Below are positions 18,690 through 29,833 of a DNA stretch of 64,000 bases, piece after piece. The stretch lies in the NCBI GenBank assembly GCA_038124645.1, contig JAYPCI010000001.1:99742-163741 (forward strand). Reading direction: 5' to 3'. Position numbers and translations under genes: made by a program. Every line of letters begins with the position of its first letter. Position 1 is the first letter of the stretch. The stretch comes from JAYPCI01 sp038124645. Its GTDB lineage: Bacteria; Pseudomonadota; Alphaproteobacteria; Pelagibacterales; Pelagibacteraceae. A model generated the notes under the pieces. That model was not told the origin of the DNA. It made no database searches and saw only the letters and a program-made list of their open reading frames with translations.

Positions 18690-19462
18690 TGGTTCAATTT
18701 AATTTGCCAGAAAACTCCAAAATATTAAAGGGCAAATATCATAAAGATATAACCGGTTCAGCAAATATCAAAAAAGTTCATGTTTATAGATGGAATCCTG
18801 CTGATGGGCAAAATCCAAGAGTAGACACATTTGAGGTAGATATGGATAATTGTGGACCAAAAGTTTTAGATGTTTTATTTAAAATTAAAAATGAAATTGA
18901 TCCTTCTTTAGCATTTAGAAGATCTTGTGGTCACGGGGTGTGTGGATCATGCGCGATGAATGTTAATGGAAAGAATACTCTTACTTGTCTGAAGTCTCAT
19001 TTAGACTCCTCAGGTGATCTAAATATTTATCCATTGCCTCATTTAAAGGTATTGAAAGATTTAATTGGTGATTTAAGCACCCTCTATAGACAGTATGAGT
19101 CCATTCAACCTTGGTTAAAAAATAAATCAAAAGATGGAACACACGAAATTTTACAATCTCAAAAAGATCGATCTAAATTAGATGGATATTATGAATGTAT
19201 ATTGTGCGCTTGTTGTTCAACTTCTTGCCCAAGTTATTGGTGGAATGGAGAAAAATATTTAGGTCCAGCTGTATTGCTGCAAGCTTACAGATGGATTGTT
19301 GACAGTAGAGACGAGGAACGTAAAGAACGATTAAAAAAAGTTGCTGATGAATTAAAACTCTATAGATGTCACACTATTATGAATTGTGCTAATGCTTGCC
19401 CTAAAGATCTTAATCCCGCTAAAGCAATCGGTGAGATTAAAAAAATGCTTGCAACCAGTTAG
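18689..19462 (+). CDS. sdhB: Succinate dehydrogenase iron-sulfur subunit
   Basis: Carries the three Fe-S clusters linking FAD to quinone. 257 aa. [2Fe-2S] cysteines in [18 protein letters not shown] and TC; [4Fe-4S] in [13 protein letters not shown]; [3Fe-4S] in [18 protein letters not shown]. The start overlaps the sdhA stop by one base. A 25-base space with no clear terminator separates it from mmsA, so transcription may continue. Confidence 0.98.
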   Translation: MVQFNLPENSKILKGKYHKDITGSANIKKVHVYRWNPADGQNPRVDTFEVDMDNCGPKVLDVLFKIKNEIDPSLAFRRSCGHGVCGSCAMNVNGKNTLTCLKSHLDSSGDLNIYPLPHLKVLKDLIGDLSTLYRQYESIQPWLKNKSKDGTHEILQSQKDRSKLDGYYECILCACCSTSCPSYWWNGEKYLGPAVLLQAYRWIVDSRDEERKERLKKVADELKLYRCHTIMNCANACPKDLNPAKAIGEIKKMLATS

Positions 19463-19487
19463 TTAAGTTTTAAATTAACACCATAAT

Positions 19488-20981
19488 ATGAATTTGATAA
19501 AACACTTTATTAACGGAAAACTTGATTCTGGGAATTCTAAAAAAACAGGAAAAGTTTTCAATCCCGCAACAGGAGAACAATCTGCAGAAGTAATTCTAGC
19601 TTCAAAAGTAGACCTAAACAGATCCGTTGTAGTTGCTAAGAATGCTTTTTTAGAATGGTCTGCTAAACCACCCCTTCAAAGAGCACGAGTTTTATTTAAA
19701 TTTAAAGAGTTAATAGAAAAAAATTCAGATGAACTAACCAAAATAATAGTATCTGAACACGGAAAAGTTTATGATGATGCTAAAGGTTCGCTTACTAGAG
19801 GGCTAGAAGTAGTTGAATTCGCGTGTGGCATCCCACACCTTTTAAAAGGTGAATTTACTGAAAACGTTGGAACAGATGTTGATAGCTGGTCAATGCGACA
19901 GCCTTTAGGTGTTTGTGCAGGTATAACTCCATTTAATTTTCCTGCCATGGTTCCCATGTGGATGTTTCCAGTTGCAATCGCGTGTGGAAATACTTTTATT
20001 TTAAAGCCCTCAGAAAAAGATCCTTCATGCTCAATTAAATTAGCAGAACTTTTTCAAGAAGCCGGTTTACCATCTGGTGTTTTGAATGTTGTTAATGGCG
20101 ATAAGGAAGTTGTAGATGCAATTATTGAAAACAAAGATGTGGCAGCTGTAAGTTTTGTTGGCTCAACCCCTATTGCAAAATATATTTACGAAAATTGTGC
20201 AAAAAATGAAAAAAGAGTTCAAGCGTTGGGCGGTGCTAAAAATCACTGTGTTGTAATGCCTGACTGCGATTTAGATCAAGCCGTCAACGGTTTAATGGGT
20301 GCAGCCTATGGTTCAGCAGGAGAAAGATGTATGGCTCAATCTGTTGCTGTCGCGGTTGGTGGCATCGGGGATAAATTAGTCGATGCATTAGCTAAAAAAG
20401 TTGAAGTACTTAAGGTTGGACCAGGTATGGATAAAAAATCTGAAATGGGTCCACTAGTTACAAAAGAACATTTAAATAAAGTCAAAGGTTATGTTGATCT
20501 TGGAGTTAAAGAAGGTGCAAAACTTGTTGTTGATGGAAGAAATATAAAATTACAAGGCTACGAAAACGGATATTATCTCGGCGGATGTTTATTTGATCAC
20601 GTCAAAGAAAATATGAGAATTTATAAAGAAGAAATATTTGGACCTGTGCTTTCTGTTGTCAGAGCAAAAAACTTTGAAGAAGCCTTATCTTTAGTTAATG
20701 ATCATGAGTTTGGTAACGGTGTAGCTATATTTACTAGAGACGGCGATACTGCTAGAAATTTTTCAACTAAGGCAAAAATCGGCATGGTTGGAGTCAATAT
20801 TCCTATTCCAGTTCCAATGGCTTTCCACAGTTTTGGAGGTTGGAAAAGATCTTTATTTGGAGATCAGCATATGCATGGTCCAGAGGGTGTAAGATTTTAT
20901 ACCAAGTTAAAAACAATTACTTCTAGGTGGCCATCTGGTATAAGGTCTAATCCGGAATTTATAATGCCAACAATGAAATAA
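19488..20981 (+). CDS. mmsA: Methylmalonate-semialdehyde dehydrogenase (CoA-acylating)
   Basis: Aldehyde dehydrogenase that converts methylmalonate or malonate semialdehyde plus CoA to propionyl- or acetyl-CoA, used in valine and inositol breakdown. 497 aa. Catalytic Cys281 in [10 protein letters not shown], the distinctive MmsA context; [12 protein letters not shown] for [17 protein letters not shown] and [25 protein letters not shown] near the end separate it from other aldehyde dehydrogenases, which usually have an FGQxCxA-type motif. The catalytic glutamate seen in hydrolytic relatives is replaced by the QALGGAKNH context, as usual for CoA-dependent members. It lies between sdhB and mdh. 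Confidence 0.93.
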   Translation: MNLIKHFINGKLDSGNSKKTGKVFNPATGEQSAEVILASKVDLNRSVVVAKNAFLEWSAKPPLQRARVLFKFKELIEKNSDELTKIIVSEHGKVYDDAKGSLTRGLEVVEFACGIPHLLKGEFTENVGTDVDSWSMRQPLGVCAGITPFNFPAMVPMWMFPVAIACGNTFILKPSEKDPSCSIKLAELFQEAGLPSGVLNVVNGDKEVVDAIIENKDVAAVSFVGSTPIAKYIYENCAKNEKRVQALGGAKNHCVVMPDCDLDQAVNGLMGAAYGSAGERCMAQSVAVAVGGIGDKLVDALAKKVEVLKVGPGMDKKSEMGPLVTKEHLNKVKGYVDLGVKEGAKLVVDGRNIKLQGYENGYYLGGCLFDHVKENMRIYKEEIFGPVLSVVRAKNFEEALSLVNDHEFGNGVAIFTRDGDTARNFSTKAKIGMVGVNIPIPVPMAFHSFGGWKRSLFGDQHMHGPEGVRFYTKLKTITSRWPSGIRSNPEFIMPTMK

Positions 20982-21940
20982 TGATGAAAAAAATATCTTT
21001 AATAGGAGCTGGACAAATTGGAGGAACTTTAGCTCATTTAGCTGCTTTAAAAGAATTAGGCAACATTGTTCTTTTTGATGTGGCAGAAGGATTAGCAAAA
21101 GGTAAGGCACTAGATATTGCTCAATCAGCTGGTGTTAGCGGTTTTAATGTAAGTATAACTGGAACTAATAATTATGATGATACAGCAAATTCTGATGTCA
21201 TAATTATCACCGCTGGAGTGCCCAGAAAACCTGGGATGACAAGGGATGATTTATTAGGAACCAATTTAAAAATTATTAAACAAGTGTCAGATGGAATTAA
21301 AGCAAGTTCTCCTAATGCATTTGTCATCTGTATTACGAATCCGCTGGATATTATCGTGATGGCTTTACAACAATACTCAGGTTTACCAAAAAATAAAGTA
21401 GTTGGGATGGCAGGTATACTTGACTCATCAAGATATAAATATTTTTTATCACAAGAATTAAATGTAAATATTAATGATATAAAATGTATGGTTTTGGGGG
21501 GACATGGAGATACCATGGTGCCAATTTTAAAAAGTACAAAAATAGGAAAAGACTCATTAATTGATCTTGTTAATAAAAATAAAATATCTCAAGAAAAAGT
21601 AAATGAAATAGTTTTAAGAACGAGAAATGGAGGAGCTGAGATTGTTAAGCATCTTAAAACCGGTTCAGCTTTTTACGCGCCTGCAGCTTCAGGCATTGAA
21701 ATGGCAGAGTCTTATCTAAAAGATTTAAAAAAAGAATTACCTTGTGCCGCATATTTGTCCGGTGAGTATGGTGTAGATAATTTATATGCGGGTGTGCCTG
21801 TTATAATAGGTAAATCCGGTGTAGAAAAAATTGTAGAGATGCAACTAGATAATGAGGAGAAAAATAATTTCGATATCTCAATCAAAGCAGTCAAAGAACT
21901 TTTGGTGGCGGCAAAAAAAATTGATAGTTCTCTTAAATAG
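20981..21940 (+). CDS. mdh: Malate dehydrogenase (LDH-like)
   Basis: Oxidises malate to oxaloacetate with NAD. 319 aa, of the lactate-dehydrogenase-like malate dehydrogenase group found in alphaproteobacteria. NAD motif [11 protein letters not shown]; substrate arginines in [21 protein letters not shown]; catalytic histidine in GGHGDTMVP. Two tandem ATG codons (20981, 20984) are possible; the first overlaps the mmsA stop. The gene after it begins with a GTG overlapping the mdh stop. Confidence 0.97.
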   Translation: MMKKISLIGAGQIGGTLAHLAALKELGNIVLFDVAEGLAKGKALDIAQSAGVSGFNVSITGTNNYDDTANSDVIIITAGVPRKPGMTRDDLLGTNLKIIKQVSDGIKASSPNAFVICITNPLDIIVMALQQYSGLPKNKVVGMAGILDSSRYKYFLSQELNVNINDIKCMVLGGHGDTMVPILKSTKIGKDSLIDLVNKNKISQEKVNEIVLRTRNGGAEIVKHLKTGSAFYAPAASGIEMAESYLKDLKKELPCAAYLSGEYGVDNLYAGVPVIIGKSGVEKIVEMQLDNEEKNNFDISIKAVKELLVAAKKIDSSLK

Positions 21941-23529
21941 TGCATCAAAAAAATTTATCAGTTGAGTCTTTTAAAAAAAATTTTCTAATATTAATTCTTT
22001 TATTATATTCTTTTTTAATTAATCAGTATTTTGGTTATATTGGTGTATTTCCGACAGATAGTTTTGCTTTTTTTGATAGAGCGTATGGAATTTTACTCGG
22101 CGAATATCCATTCCAAGATTACTGGACCGTCTCTGGCATCACAATTGATTTTTTGCAATCAATAATATTTTTTATATTCGGTGTTAGCTGGACTAGTTAT
22201 TTATTGCATTCCTCACTATTAAATTTAATTTTTGTATATTTTAATTTTAAGTTTTTTGAGAAATTAAATTTGAACTTTTTATCAAATTATTTCTTATGTT
22301 TATGTATTGCCACTTTATCTTATAGCGTTTCAGGAAGCCCATTCGTTGACCAACATGCAGTTTTTTTATCGATAATAGGAATGTATTTAATTATTTGGTT
22401 TACACAAAACGGCTTTAGAAAAAATTTATTTTTTGGAATATTCTTTTTTATATTAGCCTTTTTTTCGAAACAAGTACCTACCACTTACATTATTCTAGTG
22501 ACATTTATGTATTTATTTTTATTTTTCTATCAAAAATCTTTTGAAGGTTTATCTAATTTTTTAATTATTACATTGATTTATTTATTTGTTATTTTGTCAT
22601 TAATTAGTTTTGTATTATTCTTTTTTTTAAAATTAAATTTTAGTGATTTTTGGATACAGTATATCTTGCACCCTATTTCAATAGGCGAAAATAGGTTTGA
22701 TAATATTAATTTTTCACTAGATAATTTATTTTTAAGTTACAAATTTTTTCACTTTTTTAATTTAATTCTTTTATATTTTTGTGTTAAAAATAATTTAACT
22801 AAGAAATATAATAATTTAAATTTAATTAATTTTACTATATTAGCACTAAGTATTATTTTATTATTTCATCAGATCGTTACTAAGAATCAAATCTTTATTT
22901 ATTTTATACTTTTCATTGTCTCAGGATTGATTTTAGTTAATAATCAAAATTTTAAAGGTAGTTTTAAATATTTTTTATTAATATTCTTTATTTTTTTAAA
23001 TGTTGGATTAACTATTAAATATCATTACAGATATAATATAGATAGAAAGTTTCTTGATTTTAATAATTTCAATCACCAAAATCTTTTAAAAGGATCTGCC
23101 ATAGACAACCATTTGAAAGGATTGAAATGGATTACACCAGACATATCTTCGATGGCAGCCAATACTGATAGAGTTAATCAAATTAAATTAACCAAAGATT
23201 ATTTATTGAAGAATAATAACGTAATGCTTGTTAGCAATTACTCATTTTTTTCAGTCATTAACCAGAAAAAAACCCATTCACCTATAAGGTATGCAGTATT
23301 TGATAACACTTCTTTTCCTCTGGGAAATAGTAAATTTTCGAGCAAATTTAAGGAGTTTTTAATAAAAAATATAAAGAAAAAAAACGTTGAAAGTATTTTA
23401 ACATTTATGATTGATGATAATCGAGTTATTAGAGAATACCTCGAGGATGATTGCTATACAATTAACAAAATAAATGAACAAGTAATTAATTATAAATTAA
23501 ATTTTAATTGTGACAATTTGAAAAATTGA
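21940..23529 (+). CDS. Multi-pass membrane protein, possibly GT-C glycosyltransferase-like
   Basis: A 529-aa, very Phe/Leu/Ile/Asn-rich protein with about ten hydrophobic segments in the first 360 residues and a soluble C-terminal part of about 160 residues. It starts with GTG overlapping the mdh stop. The N-terminal loop TDSFAFFDRAYGILLGEYPFQDYWTVSG and the later FFSKQVPTTY resemble the architecture of GT-C type sugar transferases using polyprenyl-linked donors, with an acidic first loop; this is a shape resemblance only. No link to the TCA cycle is evident, although it sits between mdh and sucC. Its AT content is higher than that of its neighbours. Confidence 0.7.
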   Translation: MHQKNLSVESFKKNFLILILLLYSFLINQYFGYIGVFPTDSFAFFDRAYGILLGEYPFQDYWTVSGITIDFLQSIIFFIFGVSWTSYLLHSSLLNLIFVYFNFKFFEKLNLNFLSNYFLCLCIATLSYSVSGSPFVDQHAVFLSIIGMYLIIWFTQNGFRKNLFFGIFFFILAFFSKQVPTTYIILVTFMYLFLFFYQKSFEGLSNFLIITLIYLFVILSLISFVLFFFLKLNFSDFWIQYILHPISIGENRFDNINFSLDNLFLSYKFFHFFNLILLYFCVKNNLTKKYNNLNLINFTILALSIILLFHQIVTKNQIFIYFILFIVSGLILVNNQNFKGSFKYFLLIFFIFLNVGLTIKYHYRYNIDRKFLDFNNFNHQNLLKGSAIDNHLKGLKWITPDISSMAANTDRVNQIKLTKDYLLKNNNVMLVSNYSFFSVINQKKTHSPIRYAVFDNTSFPLGNSKFSSKFKEFLIKNIKKKNVESILTFMIDDNRVIREYLEDDCYTINKINEQVINYKLNFNCDNLKN

Positions 23530-23560
23530 TTACTATAAGATTTTAAATATTTTCATTTCA

Positions 23561-24721
23561 ATGAATATTCATGAACATCAAGCCAAAGAAATTCTTAAAG
23601 AGTTCGGTGCTCCTGTTTCAAATGGTGTAGTCATACATCATCTCGATGAAATTAAAAAAAAGATTGATCAATTAAAAACAGACACTTATGTGGTGAAAGC
23701 ACAAATTCACGCAGGTGGCAGAGGTAAGGGTGGTGGTGTAAAGCTTGTAAAAGGGTTGGCAAGTTTGGACTTCGAAGCAAAAAAGATGATGGGTATGCAA
23801 TTGATTACACATCAAACAGGGCCTGAAGGTAAAGAGGTAAAAAGAATTTACATCGAAGAAGCATCAGAAATTAAAAAGGAATTTTATTTGTCTTGTCTTG
23901 TTGATAGAGCGACATCATCTATAGCATTTATTTCATCAGACCAAGGGGGTATGGATATTGAAAAAGTTGCTGAGAAAACACCAGAAAAAATTATAACAAC
24001 AAAAATAGATCCTGCTGGAGGTCTTAACCAAAAATCAATAAATGAAATTCTTAACCCTTATAAACTTAATAAAACGCAAACAGTTGAAGCCAGCAAAGTA
24101 ATTAACGCTCTTTACAGAATTATAATAGAAAAAGACGCAGGTTTGGTTGAAATAAATCCACTAATTTTAACTAATGATGAACGAATAATATGTTTGGATG
24201 CTAAAATGAATTTTGATGATAACGCTTTATTTAGACATCCTGAAATACTCAAGCTAAGAGATTTAAATGAAGAAGACCCTTCCGAGATAGAAGCAAGCAA
24301 ACATGATTTGGCATATATAAAATTAAATGGAAGTATTGGATGTATGGTGAATGGAGCAGGCTTAGCCATGGCTACGATGGACATTATAAAACTTTATGGT
24401 TCAGAACCGGCTAATTTTTTAGACGTGGGTGGTGGAGCTTCAAAAGAAAAAGTATCAGCTGCTTTTAAAATAATTTTATCAGATCCTAATGTGAAGGGTA
24501 TTCTGATAAATATTTTTGGTGGAATCATGAGATGTGATGTTTTAGCCCAAGGCGTTGTTGATGCTGCACAAGAGAGTAAAATTAATGTTCCTTTAGTTGT
24601 GAGGTTGGCTGGAACTAATTTTAAGGAGGGACAAGAAATATTAAATAATTCAAATTTGAAAATATTGTCAGCTACAGATCTTAATGATGCAGCTAAAAAG
24701 ATTGTAGAGGCGATTAAATAA
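23561..24721 (+). CDS. sucC: Succinyl-CoA synthetase beta subunit
   Basis: ATP-grasp subunit that conserves the succinyl-CoA thioester bond energy as nucleoside triphosphate. 386 aa. N-terminal [23 protein letters not shown]-grasp [29 protein letters not shown]; and [16 protein letters not shown] with [13 protein letters not shown] in the CoA-ligase domain. Starts 31 bases after the membrane protein gene and ends 2 bases before sucD. Forms the alpha2beta2 or alpha-beta complex with SucD. Confidence 0.98.
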   Translation: MNIHEHQAKEILKEFGAPVSNGVVIHHLDEIKKKIDQLKTDTYVVKAQIHAGGRGKGGGVKLVKGLASLDFEAKKMMGMQLITHQTGPEGKEVKRIYIEEASEIKKEFYLSCLVDRATSSIAFISSDQGGMDIEKVAEKTPEKIITTKIDPAGGLNQKSINEILNPYKLNKTQTVEASKVINALYRIIIEKDAGLVEINPLILTNDERIICLDAKMNFDDNALFRHPEILKLRDLNEEDPSEIEASKHDLAYIKLNGSIGCMVNGAGLAMATMDIIKLYGSEPANFLDVGGGASKEKVSAAFKIILSDPNVKGILINIFGGIMRCDVLAQGVVDAAQESKINVPLVVRLAGTNFKEGQEILNNSNLKILSATDLNDAAKKIVEAIK

Positions 24722-24723
24722 TT

Positions 24724-25599
24724 ATGTCAGTATTAGTTGACAAAAACACAAAAGTAATTTGTCAGGGTTTTACGGGAGCCCATGGCACTTTTCACTCAGA
24801 ACAATCTTTAAAATATGGAACAAAATTAGTTGGTGGAGTAACGCCGAAAAAAGGCGGGCAAAAACATTTAGGACTTCCAGTTTTTAATTCAGTACTTGAA
24901 GCAAAAGAAGTGACAGAGGCAGATGCCACGATGATTTATGTACCTGCTAAATTTGCAGCCAGTGCAATTATTGAAGCTGTAGATGCAAAAATTAAGTTAA
25001 TTGTTTGTATAACCGAGGGAATACCAGTTGTTGATATGCTCAAAGTTAAACAAAAATTAAAAAATAGTAAGTCTCGGTTGATAGGTCCAAACTGTCCAGG
25101 AATCATAACCCCAGATGAATGTAAAATAGGTATCATGCCAGGTAACATACATAAGCGAGGTAATGTTGGAATAGTTTCACGTTCTGGGACATTAACTTAT
25201 GAGGCAGTTGCACAAACAACAGCTAATGGGCTTGGTCAATCTACATGTATAGGAATTGGTGGTGATCCAATAAATGGAACAAATTTCATTGATTGTTTAG
25301 AACTTTTTTTAAAGGACCCCAAGACAGAATCTATTGTGATGATTGGTGAAATCGGTGGAACCGCAGAAGAGGAAGCTGCGGAATTTATTTCAAAATCAAA
25401 AATAAAGAAACCCATGGTAGGTTTTGTTGCTGGACTAACAGCTCCTCCCGGAAGAAGAATGGGACATGCTGGAGCAATCATTTCTGGCGGAAAAGGTGGA
25501 GCAGAAGATAAAATTGAAAAGATGAAATCTGCAGGAATAAGCATTTCTAAATCGCCTGCTGATATTGGAAAAACTCTATTTGAAAAACTTAAAGGTTGA
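24724..25599 (+). CDS. sucD: Succinyl-CoA synthetase alpha subunit
   Basis: CoA-binding subunit carrying the phosphohistidine intermediate. 291 aa. [17 protein letters not shown] at the start, CoA region [21 protein letters not shown], and the phosphorylated histidine at about residue 248 in RMGHAGAI. Starts two bases after sucC. A 36-base gap before sucA contains no clear terminator. Confidence 0.98.
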   Translation: MSVLVDKNTKVICQGFTGAHGTFHSEQSLKYGTKLVGGVTPKKGGQKHLGLPVFNSVLEAKEVTEADATMIYVPAKFAASAIIEAVDAKIKLIVCITEGIPVVDMLKVKQKLKNSKSRLIGPNCPGIITPDECKIGIMPGNIHKRGNVGIVSRSGTLTYEAVAQTTANGLGQSTCIGIGGDPINGTNFIDCLELFLKDPKTESIVMIGEIGGTAEEEAAEFISKSKIKKPMVGFVAGLTAPPGRRMGHAGAIISGGKGGAEDKIEKMKSAGISISKSPADIGKTLFEKLKG

Positions 25600-25635
25600 T
25601 TTTTAATAGTTTGTGTTAAAATTAGACTAGATCAA

Positions 25636-28506
25636 ATGTCAAAAAATCAGAATGAAGTCTTAAAACAAACATCTTTTTTAACTTCAAATAATTTGGAATT
25701 TATCGAAGAAATTTTTACCAATTATTCCAACAATCCTAATTCAATACCAAATGACTGGAGGTCTTTTTTTGATGGATTAGGCGGTGATAAAGAAAGTATT
25801 CTAAAAGATATTTTAGGACCAAGTTGGGCGCCAAAAAAAAAACATACTAATGGTAAATCAGCACAGATTTCAAACAATAATCAAAATTTATCATTTCAAC
25901 CAGATGCTAACTCTGCAAGAGATTCGATTAGAGCGATGATGTTAATCAGAGCCTATAGGATCAGAGGGCATTTATTAGCAAATATAGATCCATTAGGTCT
26001 TATGAAAAGGGAACATCACTCAGAACTTAATTTAGAAACTTTTGGATTTGAAAAAAAAGATTTAAATAAAAAAATTTATCTTGATGGTTTTTTAGGACTT
26101 AAAGAGTCAAATCTTAATAAGATATATAATATTCTTAAAACTACTTATTGTTCAAACATTGGTTTTGAATACATGCATATGTCTGATCCAGCTGAAAAAA
26201 CGTGGTTTAGAGATAGAATAGAAGGTTTAGAAGCAGGTGTAAATTTTACCAATAATGGCAGGAAGGCAATTTACAATAAAATTGTAGAGGCCGAGGGGTT
26301 TGAAAAATTTTTACATGTAAAATTTGTTGGTACAAAAAGATTTGGATTAGACGGAGGTGAATCACTTGTTCCTGCATTAGAACAAATCATTAAACGTGGA
26401 GGGGCTTTAGGAGTCAAAGAGGTAAAAATTGGTATGCCACATAGAGGTAGATTAAATATTTTAGCAAATGTGATGAATAAACCTTATAAGGCAATTTTTA
26501 ATGAATTCTTTGGACAAAGTGTTACCTCCAAAAGAGATTTTGAAGGTGATGTTAAATATCATCTAGGAGCATCTGCGAATCGAGAGTTTGACGGCAATCT
26601 TGTTCATATAAGTTTAACTGATAATCCATCACATCTTGAGGCTGTCAATCCAGTTGTCTTAGGACAAGTAAGAGCAAAACAATTCTTTCACAAAGATAAA
26701 GATAGAAAAAAAGTTGTGCCAGTATTAATTCATGGTGATGCTGCTTTTGCAGGTCAGGGTATAGTTGCAGAATGTTTTGCGATGTCAGGTTTGCCCGGAC
26801 ATAATACTGGTGGGACTATTCATATAATTGTAAATAATCAGATTGGTTTTACAACAGCGCCGAGATTTGCAAGATCATCCCCTTATCCATCAGATTTAGC
26901 AAAAATGGTAGAAGCACCTATTATGCATGTAAACGGTGACGACCCAGAAGCTGTTGTGCATTGTGCAAAAATAGCTACAGAATTTAGACAAAAATTTAAT
27001 AGAGATGTTGTTATTGATTTAGTTTGTTACAGAAGATTTGGTCATAACGAAGGTGACGAACCCAGTTTTACACAACCCCTTATGTATCAAAAAATTAAGC
27101 AGCACCCAACAACCTTAGAAATATATTCAAAAAGATTAGTTAACGAAGGATTATTTAATGAGCAGGATATAAATCAAATTAAAAATGATTTTAGAACAAA
27201 ATTGAATACTGAATTTGAGCAGTCCAAAAATTATAAGCAAGATATGGCTTGGTTTGATGGAGTTTGGTCAAGGTTTAAACCTGAACCAGGAAAAGATAAA
27301 CGGGGGAAAAGTGGATATGATGTAGAAAAATTAAAATTATTAGGTTTAAAATTAACTCAAGTTCCCCAAGGTTTTAGTCTTCATCCAACATTAACTAAAC
27401 TTTTAAATTATAAAAGAAAAATGTTTGAACAAAACGAACCAATAGATTGGGCTACTGCCGAGGCCTTAGCGTTTGGTTCTTTGCTATCAGAAGGTTATTC
27501 AGTCAGGTTGTCCGGTCAAGACTCTGGAAGAGGAACATTTAGTCAGAGACACTCAGTTTTGAGAGATCAAAAAAGCCATGAAAGATATATCCCTTTAAAC
27601 AATCTTTTTTCAAATCAAAAAAATTTTGAAGTAATTGATTCTCTGTTATCAGAGCTTGCTGTATTAGGTTTTGAGTTTGGTTACTCACTTTCTGAACCTG
27701 AAACTCTAGTTTTGTGGGAAGCTCAGTTTGGAGATTTTGCTAATGGTGCTCAAATTATTATTGACCAATTTATAACCTCTGGAGAAGCTAAATGGTCTAG
27801 AGCCAGTGGTTTAGTAATGTTGTTACCTCATGGGTATGAAGGGCAAGGGCCAGAACACTCTTCTGCAAGATTAGAAAGATTTTTACAATTGAGTGCTAAT
27901 GATAACATTCAAGTTGTAAACTGCACAACCCCAGCTAATTATTTTCATGTATTAAGGAGACAAATGCATAGAGAATTTCGAAAACCCCTAATCATAATGA
28001 CGCCAAAATCTTTATTAAGGCATAAAAAATGTGTTTCATTTTTAGAAGACTTTTCACCATCTAATTCTTTTCATAGAATTTTAAATGATTATGCAGATGT
28101 TAATCAATACGGTTTAATTAAGTTAAAAGCAGACAACAAGATTAAGAAAGTTATTTTATGCTCAGGCAAAGTTTATTTTGACTTAATTGATGAAAGAGAA
28201 AAATTAAAAGCCAACGATGTTATTATTTATAGAATTGAACAGTTGTATCCTTTTCCAGTTAAAACTCTTGGCAGGGAAATCAAAAGATTTAAAAATGCTG
28301 AGTTCTTTTGGTGTCAGGAAGAACCTAAGAATATGGGTGCCTGGAATACCGTCAGAAACTACATTGATAGAACTATGGAAATAGCTAAGTTTTCAAATAA
28401 ACAGGTAACTTATATTGGTCGCAGACCCTCATCATCAACAGCTACTGGAAATCACAACAAACATGTTGCACAAACAAGAGAAATATTAGACAAAGTATTT
28501 AAATAA
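25636..28506 (+). CDS. sucA: 2-oxoglutarate dehydrogenase E1 component
   Basis: Thiamine-diphosphate enzyme that decarboxylates 2-oxoglutarate and transfers succinyl to the lipoyl arm of SucB. 956 aa. The N-terminal binding segment ([22 protein letters not shown]) is followed by [15 protein letters not shown], the TPP motif [14 protein letters not shown] through VNNQIGFTT, and the C-terminal transketolase-like part with [14 protein letters not shown] and [14 protein letters not shown]. Followed by sucB after one base, so the complex is made from one message. Confidence 0.98.
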   Translation: MSKNQNEVLKQTSFLTSNNLEFIEEIFTNYSNNPNSIPNDWRSFFDGLGGDKESILKDILGPSWAPKKKHTNGKSAQISNNNQNLSFQPDANSARDSIRAMMLIRAYRIRGHLLANIDPLGLMKREHHSELNLETFGFEKKDLNKKIYLDGFLGLKESNLNKIYNILKTTYCSNIGFEYMHMSDPAEKTWFRDRIEGLEAGVNFTNNGRKAIYNKIVEAEGFEKFLHVKFVGTKRFGLDGGESLVPALEQIIKRGGALGVKEVKIGMPHRGRLNILANVMNKPYKAIFNEFFGQSVTSKRDFEGDVKYHLGASANREFDGNLVHISLTDNPSHLEAVNPVVLGQVRAKQFFHKDKDRKKVVPVLIHGDAAFAGQGIVAECFAMSGLPGHNTGGTIHIIVNNQIGFTTAPRFARSSPYPSDLAKMVEAPIMHVNGDDPEAVVHCAKIATEFRQKFNRDVVIDLVCYRRFGHNEGDEPSFTQPLMYQKIKQHPTTLEIYSKRLVNEGLFNEQDINQIKNDFRTKLNTEFEQSKNYKQDMAWFDGVWSRFKPEPGKDKRGKSGYDVEKLKLLGLKLTQVPQGFSLHPTLTKLLNYKRKMFEQNEPIDWATAEALAFGSLLSEGYSVRLSGQDSGRGTFSQRHSVLRDQKSHERYIPLNNLFSNQKNFEVIDSLLSELAVLGFEFGYSLSEPETLVLWEAQFGDFANGAQIIIDQFITSGEAKWSRASGLVMLLPHGYEGQGPEHSSARLERFLQLSANDNIQVVNCTTPANYFHVLRRQMHREFRKPLIIMTPKSLLRHKKCVSFLEDFSPSNSFHRILNDYADVNQYGLIKLKADNKIKKVILCSGKVYFDLIDEREKLKANDVIIYRIEQLYPFPVKTLGREIKRFKNAEFFWCQEEPKNMGAWNTVRNYIDRTMEIAKFSNKQVTYIGRRPSSSTATGNHNKHVAQTREILDKVFK

Positions 28507-28507
28507 A

Positions 28508-29830
28508 ATGTCAAACAAAATTATAGTTCCAGCTTTAGGTGAGTCAATTAACGAGGCAACCGTATCAAAATGGCTAAAAAATGAGGGAGAAGAGGTTGTT
28601 GCCGATGAGCCAGTAGTAGAATTAGAAACGGATAAAGTTAATATCGAAGTTCCTGCTCCGGTTAATGGAATCATTGCAAAAATAAATGTAGCTGTCGGTG
28701 AAACAGTCAATGTAGGAGCTGAATTAGGTTCAGTTGGATCTTCTGAAAATAATAATAAAACTACACCTAAAAAAATTAAAAAAATTGAGGAGAAAATTTA
28801 TACACCCCCAAAAGTACAAAGTGAACAACCAAAAAAAGTTTCTAATAAAATAAATCAAACAGTAAAACAAGAACCAGTACCACTTATTTTAGATACTGAG
28901 GAAAAAACAAATGAGGCGCCTGCTTTAGTTTTGAGTGAAGTATATGAGGATAAAAAAAAGCAATCGCAGTCAGAAAAAATTTTGTCACCAGCCGCTAGAA
29001 AAATTATTGAAGAGAGAAATATTGATGTGTCCTCTATCGAAGGCAGCGGAAAAAATGGAGTAATTTTAAAACAAGATTTACTTTCCTTGATGGGTATTAA
29101 ACCAGAGGCGAGTCAAAGAAGACAGACTCATGGACCAGAAGAGAGAGTTCGAATGTCAAGACTCAGACTGACTATTGCTAAAAGATTGAAGGAGGCACAA
29201 AATTCAGCTGCAATGCTTACAACTTTTAATGAGGTTGATATGCATGGGGTCATTTCGATGAGAAATGATTATAAAGAGGAATTTCAAAAAAAATATGCAA
29301 CCAAACTTGGCTTCATGTCCTTTTTTGTCAAAGCATGTATTCAAGGTTTAAAAAATTATCCATCAATAAACTCTGAAATCCAAAATGATGAAATTATTTA
29401 TAAAAATTTTTATAACATTAGTATCGCCGTGGGTACCGACAAAGGTTTAATCGTTCCTGTAATTAAAAATGCTGATGAAATGTCATTTGCTGATATTGAA
29501 AATTCTGTTGCAGATCTTGGTAAAAAAGCACGAGATGGAAAAATAGTTATTGAAGATCTTCAAGGGGGAACTTTTACAATTACTAATGGAGGAATTTATG
29601 GTTCAATGTTATCAACTCCAATACTTAATCCACCACAATCTGCTGTTTTAGGGATGCATAACATTGTTGAGCGAGCGACAGTCGTTAATGGTGAAATATT
29701 AATTAGACCAATGATGTATCTAGCTTTATCTTATGATCATAGAATTATAGACGGCAAAGAAGCGGTATCATTTTTAAAAATAGTTAAAGAATACCTTGAA
29801 GAACCTCGAAGATTATTCTTAAATCTATAA
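28508..29830 (+). CDS. sucB: 2-oxoglutarate dehydrogenase E2 (dihydrolipoyl succinyltransferase)
   Basis: Core of the 2-oxoglutarate dehydrogenase complex. 440 aa: a single lipoyl domain (residues 1-78, lipoyl Lys43 in ETDKVNIE), a long Lys/Pro/Glu linker, a peripheral subunit-binding domain (about 158-195, [14 protein letters not shown]), and the acyltransferase domain with [23 protein letters not shown] and the catalytic SYDHRIIDG. Starts one base after sucA. Lacks signs of a second lipoyl domain. Confidence 0.98.
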   Translation: MSNKIIVPALGESINEATVSKWLKNEGEEVVADEPVVELETDKVNIEVPAPVNGIIAKINVAVGETVNVGAELGSVGSSENNNKTTPKKIKKIEEKIYTPPKVQSEQPKKVSNKINQTVKQEPVPLILDTEEKTNEAPALVLSEVYEDKKKQSQSEKILSPAARKIIEERNIDVSSIEGSGKNGVILKQDLLSLMGIKPEASQRRQTHGPEERVRMSRLRLTIAKRLKEAQNSAAMLTTFNEVDMHGVISMRNDYKEEFQKKYATKLGFMSFFVKACIQGLKNYPSINSEIQNDEIIYKNFYNISIAVGTDKGLIVPVIKNADEMSFADIENSVADLGKKARDGKIVIEDLQGGTFTITNGGIYGSMLSTPILNPPQSAVLGMHNIVERATVVNGEILIRPMMYLALSYDHRIIDGKEAVSFLKIVKEYLEEPRRLFLNL

Positions 29831-29833
29831 GAA

